Source: Alteromonas gracilis
Lineage (GTDB): Bacteria > Pseudomonadota > Gammaproteobacteria > Enterobacterales > Alteromonadaceae
Length of the DNA stretch: 64,000 nucleotides
Direction of reading: 5' to 3'
NCBI RefSeq assembly: GCF_002993325.1
Contig: NZ_PVNO01000031.1
Span: forward strand, 62,001-126,000
Below the pieces are notes generated by a model. That model saw only the letters and a program-made list of their open reading frames with translations, made no database searches and had not been told where the DNA came from. A program made the translations under genes and the position numbers. Below, one piece after another: positions 17,246 through 24,475 of this stretch (position 1 is its first letter; each line of letters opens with the position of its first letter).

Positions 17246-18538
17246 TTATTGCTTATAAATAACACCATCTTTCATTACAAAAGACACCTTCTCCATAAGC
17301 GTAATGTCGTCAAGCGGGTTGCCCGGTACTGCTACGATATCAGCTAACTTGCCTTGCTCTAACGACCCTAAAATATCGCTAATACCCAATAGTTTAGCGC
17401 TATTAACGGTCGCGCTGAGTAATGCATCAGCAGGTTTCATACCCGCTTCTACCATTAGCGAAAACTCCTGAGCATTATCACCATGGGCCGACACACCGCT
17501 GTCTGTACCAAAAGCAATTTTTACACCCGCTTTGTGTGCTTCAGCGAAAGTATTTTGAATAAGGGGGCCGATGGCAGCGGCTTTGGGGCGAACTAATTCA
17601 GGAAAAAAACCGTCTATTTTCGCTTTGTCAGCAACGAACTTTCCGGCCAAAATCGTCGGTACGTAGTACGTGCCATGCTTTTTCATAAGGGCTCGAATCT
17701 CATCATCCATAAAAGTGCCGTGTTCGATGGAATCAACACCCGCCTCAATAGCTCGCTTCATCCCCTCTTTTCCGTGAGCATGCACCGCGACTGTCATACC
17801 GTAGTCTTTCGCGGTGTCTACGATAGCTTCTAACTCGTCTGTCATAAATTGTGGGTTCTGACCACTTTTAGCAACGCTGAGCACGCCTCCTGTCGCGGTA
17901 ATTTTTATAAGGTCTGCACCGTCTTGATAACGGGCTCTCACTGCTTCACGGGCTTCTACTTCGCCATTGGCCACGCCCTGCTTAGGGCCAACGTCAGGCC
18001 GTAGTAAGTGCGACATACCGTTACTTGGGTCGGCGTGTCCTCCCGTTGTCGCAATAGATTTGGCCGCAGTATAAATGCGTGGCCCTGATGCGTATCCTTT
18101 GGTAATTGCGTTTCTCAATGCAACGGTTTCATTGTGACCATCGCCAAGATTTCTAACGGTGGTAAAACCTGAGTTAAGGGTTATTTCAGCATAGTTAGCT
18201 GCCCGTAATGCGTAGTCAGCTTCATTCAGCGAAAATCGTTCTAGATAGGTTTGAGGCCCGCCGTGTTGCGACGATAAATGCACATGCATATCCATCAGAC
18301 CTGGCATGACGGTTGAGTCTTTCAGATCAATAACCGTGTCGCCTTCTTGGGCTTGAATAAACCCCTTCTTCACAGATGAAATGGTATTGCCATCGACAAT
18401 GATAGTGATGTTATCTTGAAGTTGTTTCGAGGTGCCTGTAAATGCTTTTCCCGCATGAATTAACGTTGCTGCGGTTGCACACAAAGACGATGACATTAGA
18501 GCACTGGCTACTGCTAACGAAATAAGGGGCTTATTCAT
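17246..18538 (-). CDS. Exported metal-dependent amidohydrolase
   Basis: A 430-residue protein with a signal peptide (cleavage after ATAA near residue 24) and an amidohydrolase-superfamily TIM barrel. Metal-site motifs: [11 protein letters not shown] (HxH), a lysine in [33 protein letters not shown] and [11 protein letters not shown] with the catalytic Asp. The C-terminus has [14 protein letters not shown] typical of imidazolonepropionase-like enzymes and Xaa-Pro dipeptidases of this group. Periplasmic members cleave dipeptides or related amides; the natural substrate is not predictable. The ribosome site is weak (AAGAAG). It precedes the YqaA-like gene. Confidence 0.92.
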   Translation of the reverse strand: MNKPLISLAVASALMSSSLCATAATLIHAGKAFTGTSKQLQDNITIIVDGNTISSVKKGFIQAQEGDTVIDLKDSTVMPGLMDMHVHLSSQHGGPQTYLERFSLNEADYALRAANYAEITLNSGFTTVRNLGDGHNETVALRNAITKGYASGPRIYTAAKSIATTGGHADPSNGMSHLLRPDVGPKQGVANGEVEAREAVRARYQDGADLIKITATGGVLSVAKSGQNPQFMTDELEAIVDTAKDYGMTVAVHAHGKEGMKRAIEAGVDSIEHGTFMDDEIRALMKKHGTYYVPTILAGKFVADKAKIDGFFPELVRPKAAAIGPLIQNTFAEAHKAGVKIAFGTDSGVSAHGDNAQEFSLMVEAGMKPADALLSATVNSAKLLGISDILGSLEQGKLADIVAVPGNPLDDITLMEKVSFVMKDGVIYKQ

Positions 18539-18952
18539 GATATAGGTCTTCTTGTTGATTGTTTTATAGACTATATCGAATGTAATTCACTCGTTGTTAT
18601 AACGCAAAGCAAAGCGCTACTAACGGCTGCTTTTCGCTGATGAGTAACCTTTTATACCAGTCCGCATAGATAAGTGACCACTCAGAAGGCGCTGGCAAGT
18701 TTCCTAGCGAAGCGTGGGAATGCAGGAATGGCTCTTCCCTTTCAAATTCCCAGAATGAAGCTAGGAAGCTTGCCAGACCTTCCCGAAGGGCGAGTTTAAA
18801 ATGTCCGTACTCTTTGTTGTGTCACCTTGATGTAGAACCACTATATCCGCGGTAACACGCCGCGATTACGAACATTTTAACTCTCGCTGAGTGGGTAATT
18901 ATCTATGCGGATTGGTATTACATCTATTTACACGACTTTTTTGCGTATTTTG
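18539..18952. other. Gene-free gap holding a nested inverted-repeat element
   Basis: 414 bp between the amidohydrolase start and the DUF1285 stop. The first 110 bp should hold the amidohydrolase promoter; most of the rest is the 269-bp repeat element listed separately. No open frame of note is present. Confidence 0.8.
18652..18920. repeat. MITE-like element with terminal and nested inverted repeats
   Basis: The ends form 34-bp terminal inverted repeats, identical at 29 of 34 positions: left 18652-18685 (core CCGCATAGATAA) and right 18887-18920 (core TTATCTATGCGG). Between them are further inverted pairs: CTGGCAAG..TCCTAGC at 18691-18707 with GCTAGGA..CTTGCCAG at 18761-18777; GAGTTTAAAATGTCCG at 18792 with CGAACATTTTAACTC around 18869-18884; and a CGCGG/CCGCG hairpin near 18848-18864. 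It encodes no transposase. As RNA it could fold into a long branched structure. A 21-nt piece of the right end occurs again at 23021. Probably a non-autonomous mobile repeat family of this genus. Confidence 0.8.
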
Positions 18953-19537
18953 CTATTTCTGTACTTCGCCGAGTACAAAGCGTTGTCTATTCGACGTTAT
19001 ATAAAAAGATGTTAGCGCATCATTTTGTTGCTCGGAGGCATTCTCAAGAAGTTGATAATAAACATTTTGATGTAGCCTAGCCCATAGGTTTCTGCGAACG
19101 CATATATAAGGAATTGGGGTTGCTTGTTGGTCTTGTATCGCCTTTGGCGGCACCCGAAGCTCAAGCTGGTGGGCTGATTCTAATTTTATCTCATCACCGG
19201 TTTGTGTTGTGAATTGATAAACTTCGCTACCTGTCTTTTGATCTGTCGTTTTCTCCCACTGTGTGACAAGAAAAGGCGTGTCTTCTACGGTAATACCCAC
19301 CTTTTCAACGGGCGTAACGAGAAAGTAACTGTCCCCTTCCCGTTTCAAGACGGATGCAAAAAGTTGAACAAGACTTGCACGCCCAATAGGGCTTCCTTCA
19401 TAGAACCATCGGCCATCTAACGCAATGGTAAGATTGATATCGCCACAAAAGTCAGGATCCCACTTTTCAACAGGAGGCAAAGGGCGCGTCTTTGAAGACG
19501 TGCCCTTTAATTGCTGCTGAAACCTAGTTAGATCCAC
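18953..19537 (-). CDS. DUF1285 protein
   Basis: A 194-residue cytoplasmic protein with the DUF1285 pattern: PPVEKWDPDFCGDINLTIALDGRWFYEGSPIGR (residues about 21-53, cited as the family signature in parts WDPDFCGDI and WFYEGSPIGR), then LVQLFASVLKREGDSYFLVTP and VEKVGITVEDTPFL. Function unknown; structures of this family resemble small ligand-binding domains. Translation begins at a GTG inside the end of the DUF3014 gene (14-nt overlap) with GGAAG just upstream, so the two are probably coupled. The pair DUF3014-DUF1285 is recurrent in gammaproteobacteria as far as I recall. Confidence 0.88.
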   Translation of the reverse strand: MDLTRFQQQLKGTSSKTRPLPPVEKWDPDFCGDINLTIALDGRWFYEGSPIGRASLVQLFASVLKREGDSYFLVTPVEKVGITVEDTPFLVTQWEKTTDQKTGSEVYQFTTQTGDEIKLESAHQLELRVPPKAIQDQQATPIPYICVRRNLWARLHQNVYYQLLENASEQQNDALTSFYITSNRQRFVLGEVQK

Positions 19538-20384
19538 GTTCTTCCACCATAAGCTTTAACTCGCGAAGCTTTGCTTTGATGCGGCGCATATTATCTGGGC
19601 CAGTGCGAAGCAGTTGCTTCTGAGGCTCATTTAAGTTTTCTAAACGCTCATCAGCATACTTGTAAGCTACTGAGTCTGTATACACCTCAACTGGAACAGG
19701 GACTTCAGGTGTATCCAGAAGCTGGTCTATAGCTTGTAGTAGCACTTCGTTGAAATCTTCATTGGGGTTACCAATTTCTGAAAACTTAGCTTGGATATCG
19801 TCTTTATATATACCGTAAATGTTGAGAAGCGCTTCGTTATTGAACGATTCCAACATGTCTACATAAGGCGTGTATCGTTTGTAGCTTGCCGCATCAATCC
19901 ATTGTTTGCCCGCTTGAGAATATACACGGAAATTCTGCTCGGGAGGCGTAAGCAACTGATGATTAGGGGCCATTTCATCATTGGCTAAATTTGTTACTGA
20001 TACCACGAAGCGCTGAATAAGCCCTTCGTTTACTAGCATGCGATTTACCGTTTCTTCATCGGCAGAAGAACTCTCAATTAAAGAGGCTTTTACTGCAGGA
20101 TCGCTAGTATCAAGAGGTTCAGGGTCTGGCTCCACAGGTTCTGGAAGTGGCTCTACTTCGTCTTTTTCTTCCAACTCCACCGTTGGTGCTGGTTGAGACG
20201 GTTCAAAGATTTCCGGTTCTTCGGAAGGGGTTACCTCTGGCTCAGTGACTTCTGGCTCAGGATTGATAACTGTCTCTGGTTCATCCTCGCTGGGCCAAAA
20301 AACTACGGCCAGAATTACGATAAGAAGAATGCCAACAATAATAAAATGTGGGCCTAACGATTTCTTTTCTGACGATTCGCTCAT
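19524..20384 (-). CDS. DUF3014 membrane-anchored protein
   Basis: A 286-residue protein with one N-terminal transmembrane helix (PHFIIVGILLIVILAVVFWP), a long Pro/Glu-rich acidic linker (about residues 32-95), and a C-terminal domain with FVVSVTNLANDEMAPNH, YTPYVDMLESF and LLRTGPDNMRRIKAKLREL, the DUF3014 signature. It is likely an inner-membrane protein with its domain in the periplasm; the linker could span part of the peptidoglycan. Function unknown. It is the first gene of a two-gene unit with DUF1285. Confidence 0.87.
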   Translation of the reverse strand: MSESSEKKSLGPHFIIVGILLIVILAVVFWPSEDEPETVINPEPEVTEPEVTPSEEPEIFEPSQPAPTVELEEKDEVEPLPEPVEPDPEPLDTSDPAVKASLIESSSADEETVNRMLVNEGLIQRFVVSVTNLANDEMAPNHQLLTPPEQNFRVYSQAGKQWIDAASYKRYTPYVDMLESFNNEALLNIYGIYKDDIQAKFSEIGNPNEDFNEVLLQAIDQLLDTPEVPVPVEVYTDSVAYKYADERLENLNEPQKQLLRTGPDNMRRIKAKLRELKLMVEERGSN

Positions 20385-20724
20385 AATGACTCCGCTACAA
20401 AAAATATCCTTTGGATAATACTACCAGACATAACACTTAAATTTAGAAAATCAATCAAGAGAATTGTTCCCAAACGTTGCAAATTCCTTATTTAGAACAT
20501 CTTTTTAACGTGAAAAAGTCAGTTTTCGATTTGTTTAAAAAGAAAATTAGGGAATATTCCCGATTTCTGCGGAGCTTAAGTCTTCTTAACATGTAAACAA
20601 GTGCGGTGTTTTTAAAACAATTGTTTAACAAAATCTATTTATGTACTAATGTGTTGATTCGCAAACCTTAAACGTCTGCTATCTGCGATATTTATAGCGA
20701 GGCGACAGAAAAGAGGGCGCGAAA
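20385..20724. other. AT-rich gap with two short palindromes
   Basis: 340 bp between divergent genes. Two perfect 12-bp palindromes stand out: GGGAATATTCCC at 20550-20561 and AAACAATTGTTT at 20615-20626. They could be regulator sites but fit no family I recognise. No gene is visible. Confidence 0.4.
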
Positions 20725-21147
20725 GTGTTCAATGTAAGTTGCAGGAAATTAAGCGTGAATAAAATTAAGCAATATCACCCAAAACTCCACTTCGCCGTAA
20801 AGCGTTATAGCCTTTTGCAGTATTTAATCATGCTTGTTATCACTGCCTATCTACTTGTTAGTATGACTAGCTTGAGCGCAGAACATCAATTAATCGCGGT
20901 TGTTACTGTGGTGATTATGAGTATTCAAAATGGGTTTATTTTATCTAGAGCTAAACTCGCGCTTGCAATGGAAGGACCACGATTACTCGTGTTTCCGCTT
21001 TTGTGGATAGCCTCTGGAATGGGCATGGCGGCAACACTATACAGCGCGTCATCGATAGTTTCTTTGTTTGTTTTAGCGAATGCGGTGCGGCATCGCAACC
21101 ATAGACGGCCTTTTAATTTATCAAATGAACCCGAAAACATTGCTTAG
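20725..21147 (+). CDS. Hypothetical membrane protein
   Basis: A 140-residue protein with about three or four hydrophobic segments (LIMLVITAYLLVSM, LIAVVTVVIMSIQ, LLVFPLLWIASGMGMAATLY, SSIVSLFVLANAV) and a basic N-terminus. Two GTG starts are possible: 20725, with GAGGG 7 nt upstream, and 20755, with AGGAAA 8 nt upstream; the shorter one would give 130 residues. I do not recognise a family. Next gene is 137 bp downstream on the same strand. Confidence 0.6.
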   Translation: MFNVSCRKLSVNKIKQYHPKLHFAVKRYSLLQYLIMLVITAYLLVSMTSLSAEHQLIAVVTVVIMSIQNGFILSRAKLALAMEGPRLLVFPLLWIASGMGMAATLYSASSIVSLFVLANAVRHRNHRRPFNLSNEPENIA

Positions 21148-21284
21148 CGTATATATGAAGCTTTTTTATCGATAGCGTGTTTTTGACGGTGACATAAAAA
21201 GAAGATAACGAATTACCGCTGAACAAGATAAAAAGCATAGAGGTAGAAAGCACAAACGTGCAAGCTTTGTTCTAGAGGTAGATA

Positions 21285-21593
21285 ATGCATAAATTTTATT
21301 TTCGGGATATAGAAGATACGCCAACGGTTATCGAATACTTAGAAGTTCAATCTTATGAAATGAATGTGTATCTGGTCTATCTGTCAATTGGTAATCAAAG
21401 CGGCATGCTTTACGACAAGAAAGATAAACCTATGCGCTTTTTCAGTGCTGGGCACATACGTGAAGCCTTTGCGCACTGTCATGTTCAACACGCAGTAATG
21501 AAGCACGATACGCCTTACGATGAGATGATTGGAAATCCTCCGAAAAGTAAAGAGCAAATGGCACTACCTTTCAGTATGGACTTGCCTTATTAG
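21285..21593 (+). CDS. Hypothetical protein, DUF6482-like
   Basis: A 102-residue soluble protein beginning MHKFYFRDIEDTPTVIEYLE, with YLVYLSIGNQSGMLYDKKDKPMRFF in the middle and LPFSMDLPY at the end. The layout (short beta-rich domain with a lysine-rich turn, then a helix AGHIREAFAHC) resembles DUF6482 proteins, a family of unknown function; the assignment is from memory. An AGAGGT site precedes the ATG. It is convergent with the ABC1-kinase-like gene. Confidence 0.6.
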   Translation: MHKFYFRDIEDTPTVIEYLEVQSYEMNVYLVYLSIGNQSGMLYDKKDKPMRFFSAGHIREAFAHCHVQHAVMKHDTPYDEMIGNPPKSKEQMALPFSMDLPY

Positions 21594-21605
21594 CATGTTT
21601 GCCGC

Positions 21606-22973
21606 TTAACTTTTAAGCCATATGCTGGCGGCTTTACGCATGTTCACCTGGGCTTTCAGTCGTTTAGCGAGAAGAAACAATCCCCCCAGTTTTCTGTGAA
21701 TGAACAACGCGTCTACCGGTGGCGTGTGCCAAAAGTTGTGCTCCATGGTAAGCGTCATCCCTTTTTCGTGAAGTCGAGAAATCAGATCGCTTTGTCCTAA
21801 ATCGTAGGGGCCCTCATGCCTGATAGCTTCACAGGCTTCCATACCAATACTAAGTACCGCCTCTACTTGCTCTTGAGAATGACTGTCATCAATCAATCCA
21901 ATCGATAATGCCGCTTGTTGCATGGCAGTTTTATCGCGTTGAGCTGCGCTATTTAACAAAGATTGGTACGCTGTAGAAATCGAATCAGGCACTTCTCGCG
22001 TGGCGCCAAAATCTAGCAATACCACTTCCTTGGTGTCGGGTTTAAACCGATAGTTGGCTAAATTGGGGTCGCTTTGAAGCAGCTTGAAGTTGAATATTTC
22101 ATGAAAAAACAATGTCATCAACGCTGTCATAACGTCATTTCTTGTTTCTTGAGACTCTTGCTCTAAAACCTCTAATTTTTGGCTTTCTATAAAGTCCATC
22201 GCCAATACCGTATCGCTGGTAAGGGGCGAGTAGGTTTTTGGAATAACAAAGGCTGAACCAAGCTGCAAATTAGCGTTATGCTCTTGAACCAGTCTACGAT
22301 AACGGTCTAGCATTTGGGCTTCGCGCTCATAATCCGCTTCTTGATGAAGTTGCTTTTTAGCGTCTTCGAGCAACGGGCCTATATCAAGGGATTTAGGCAC
22401 TAATCCCGTTAGTTTTATAAGGGAAGCAACATTGTCAACATCACTATCAATACTCTTTCTAACGCCGGGATATTGTACCTTAACCGCTAACATTGTGCCG
22501 TCCATGGTAATCACTTTGTGAACCTGACCAATAGACGCGGCAGCAATGGGCGCGAATGAGAAATAGAGTAAATCGTCTTGCCATTTTTCACCCCATGCTT
22601 TGCTCAATGTTTCTATCAACTGATCTTTAGGCATGGGGTCGGCGTCTTCTCGCAATCTACCTAGAATAACAGCGAGCTCTCCAGGTAAAAAATCACCGGC
22701 ATCCATTGATATTAGTTGGCCAAGTTTCATGGCCGCTCCACGCATACTAGCAAGCTGGTCTGCAATGTTTGAAATGTTCTTAGGCGTAAGGAGTAGCGAA
22801 GACAGTGCAGGCTTCTCCCCCCGCAGTAGTTGACCCGCACCTTGACTTACAACGTTCCCTGCTATTTTCCCGGCCAAAGCGCCTAAACGACCGATGCGAG
22901 AGAGTCGCGACGAAGGGATAGCTTTGCTAGGGCGTGGTGCTGGACTGTCAACAGAATCAGGTTTCTCTGCCAT
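21606..22973 (-). CDS. ABC1/AarF/UbiB-family atypical kinase
   Basis: A 455-residue protein of the ABC1 (ADCK/UbiB) family of kinase-like ATPases. Seen: the KxGQ motif MRGAAMKLGQLISMD that covers the active site, the alanine/glycine-rich loop AAASIGQVHK, the lysine in LAVKVQYPGV, an ExD motif in HQEADYEREAQM, and the DFG-type VLLDFGATREV. It lacks the two C-terminal transmembrane helices of E. coli UbiB, so it is a soluble paralogue rather than UbiB itself. Such proteins are tied to isoprenoid-lipid and quinone metabolism, often with ATPase activity. The exact partner is unknown. Single gene, with a 21-nt repeat end copy just upstream. Confidence 0.9.
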   Translation of the reverse strand: MAEKPDSVDSPAPRPSKAIPSSRLSRIGRLGALAGKIAGNVVSQGAGQLLRGEKPALSSLLLTPKNISNIADQLASMRGAAMKLGQLISMDAGDFLPGELAVILGRLREDADPMPKDQLIETLSKAWGEKWQDDLLYFSFAPIAAASIGQVHKVITMDGTMLAVKVQYPGVRKSIDSDVDNVASLIKLTGLVPKSLDIGPLLEDAKKQLHQEADYEREAQMLDRYRRLVQEHNANLQLGSAFVIPKTYSPLTSDTVLAMDFIESQKLEVLEQESQETRNDVMTALMTLFFHEIFNFKLLQSDPNLANYRFKPDTKEVVLLDFGATREVPDSISTAYQSLLNSAAQRDKTAMQQAALSIGLIDDSHSQEQVEAVLSIGMEACEAIRHEGPYDLGQSDLISRLHEKGMTLTMEHNFWHTPPVDALFIHRKLGGLFLLAKRLKAQVNMRKAASIWLKS

Positions 22974-23020
22974 AAACTCACTCTGGTTTGGTTAAGAGGC
23001 GAGACAAGAACATGCATGAC

Positions 23021-23041
23021 TCTATGCGGATTGGTATTACA
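23021..23041. repeat. Separate copy of the repeat-element end
   Basis: 21 bases here are identical to 18902-18922, the outer part of the right end of the 269-bp element (core ATGCGGATTGGTATTA). No matching left end is visible within several hundred bases, so this is a relic or a solo end about 50 bp upstream of the ABC1-kinase-like gene. Confidence 0.7.
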
Positions 23042-23204
23042 GTATTAATACTCAAAGATTAGCATTCTGGATCGTGTAAACCGGTGATAATTAAGTATGA
23101 TTCACCTTATCGTCAGCACGCGTTGTTATATCCCGAGAGCTATTTGTTTGCTGTTGGTGCGTAAAGCAACCACTGCGAAAAAAGGAAGCAATGGTCACCA
23201 TGCC

Positions 23205-23624
23205 CTAGATGATTTGAGAAATGAACTGAATAATTAAGCCAACTACGCTTCCATAAGCGAAACCGGCCCAGCCATTTGCCGCTCTGTATCGCCAAAGCGA
23301 TGCGCCAAAGAAACCACACCATAGCATTGCCGCATAGGTGGATATAAGGCCGCCGCCCATACCGGTATCTGGCAAAAATAGCATGACGACAAAAGTCAGA
23401 GCCATAGCGCCACTGAGTAACACCCACATTACGTTTTTATTATCCGCAAATGCGTTGCTTTGTGTATTCATTGAACCATTAGCATCTTGTGACTGCTTAG
23501 CGTCTTGCGCTTGCTCGGCACGCAGTGCCGCATTTACGGACCGCATTTTTCGCTCACTGCGCTCGCTTCTTGATTGGGTTTTCTTGACCTGTGAAGGCAA
23601 CGTTGTTGCAGTGCTATTGGTCAT
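23205..23624 (-). CDS. Hypothetical membrane protein with basic N-terminal tail
   Basis: A 139-residue protein with a charged, Ser/Gln/Ala-rich cytoplasmic N-terminus (residues 1-60, including KKTQSRSERSERKMRS) and three hydrophobic segments (VMWVLLSGAMALTFVVMLFL, LISTYAAMLWCGFFGASLW, GWAGFAYGSVVGLIIQFI). Length and layout match no family I know. A GAGGT ribosome site precedes the ATG. Single-gene unit. Confidence 0.6.
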   Translation of the reverse strand: MTNSTATTLPSQVKKTQSRSERSERKMRSVNAALRAEQAQDAKQSQDANGSMNTQSNAFADNKNVMWVLLSGAMALTFVVMLFLPDTGMGGGLISTYAAMLWCGFFGASLWRYRAANGWAGFAYGSVVGLIIQFISQII

Positions 23625-23817
23625 GATTTACCTCATTAACTGGTTTTCAGTAATATTTTTATCCACATCCAAGATAGAGCATGATTGCAAAAACCACTAT
23701 AAGACTTCGGTCTCACATGGAAAGTAGTGGCCATGGTTTTGGCTTCTATTTAGCACTCAAATTAAACGAATGAGTATAGATAAAACACAGGGGTAATGGT
23801 TAAAACTGCAAACAAAA

Positions 23818-23868
23818 AAAGCCCACCTGCGTTCATAGTTATACAACAGTGAAAGCGGGTGGACCTTT
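23818..23868 (-). terminator. Terminator of the M1 peptidase/DUF6702 unit
   Basis: On the minus strand an imperfect stem (GTCCACCCGC paired with GCAGGTGGGC) is followed by seven T, directly downstream of the gene ending at 23891. Confidence 0.75.
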
Positions 23869-23890
23869 TATAATTTAATACTGCTAGGTA

Positions 23891-24475
23891 TCAGTGATGG
23901 TCGCTAGTCTGGCTTTTGAAGCTTACTTCTAGCAAGTTTACGCTATCAGCAAAAGTCAGGGTTTTAATATCCCCCTTGCCTTCTACATTCAATGTATTCA
24001 CTTGCTTCGGCCACAAATCGCGTAATGCATCGTGGCGAATTTTAATGCCTTCAAGTACCGGCGGTTCAGCGGTTTCTTGATAAACCCAAAAGTGCTTACC
24101 TTCAACTTCAAAGCCCACATCAGCAAGCTTTAACGGCTCGCCCGCTGCATTTAAAATTGCGAAGTGATGGGCAACGTAATCAGCAAATTGTTGCTGGGTG
24201 TCCACGTCATCCATAATATCCGCATGTTTATCAAACAACGCCTTAACCGCATGTTCAGCATCATGCAAATTAAAGCGGTGCATCACTTCAATATTTTCTG
24301 TTCTGGGATTAAACAGTACTGTCGTAATTGCAGCTTTTATTTGATGTGCGTGAGCGACGTTGCTGTATGAAACAGCGCTAACAAATAGTGCAGCCATGAT
24401 AGCGAATGCACTTACGCTTGCGAGCAGAGCATTAGCGCTCTGCTGCAAACGGGTCAAAGACAACTTACTCGTCAT
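23891..24475 (-). CDS. Exported DUF6702-like protein
   Basis: A protein of about 194 residues with a signal peptide (hydrophobic stretch ASVSAFAIMAALFVSAVS, cleavage near AHAHQ). The mature part begins HQIKAAITTVLFNPRTENIEVMHRF, which is the pattern of DUF6702 (an N-terminal His followed by strands with an NPRTxxIEV turn), and continues with a helix and a C-terminal strand VNLLEVSF. Function unknown. The ATG at 24475 has GAGGAC upstream; a further ATG at 24490 lacks a ribosome site. It overlaps the end of the M1 peptidase gene by 11 nt, so the two are likely translated together and may work in the same envelope process. Confidence 0.8.
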   Translation of the reverse strand: MTSKLSLTRLQQSANALLASVSAFAIMAALFVSAVSYSNVAHAHQIKAAITTVLFNPRTENIEVMHRFNLHDAEHAVKALFDKHADIMDDVDTQQQFADYVAHHFAILNAAGEPLKLADVGFEVEGKHFWVYQETAEPPVLEGIKIRHDALRDLWPKQVNTLNVEGKGDIKTLTFADSVNLLEVSFKSQTSDHH

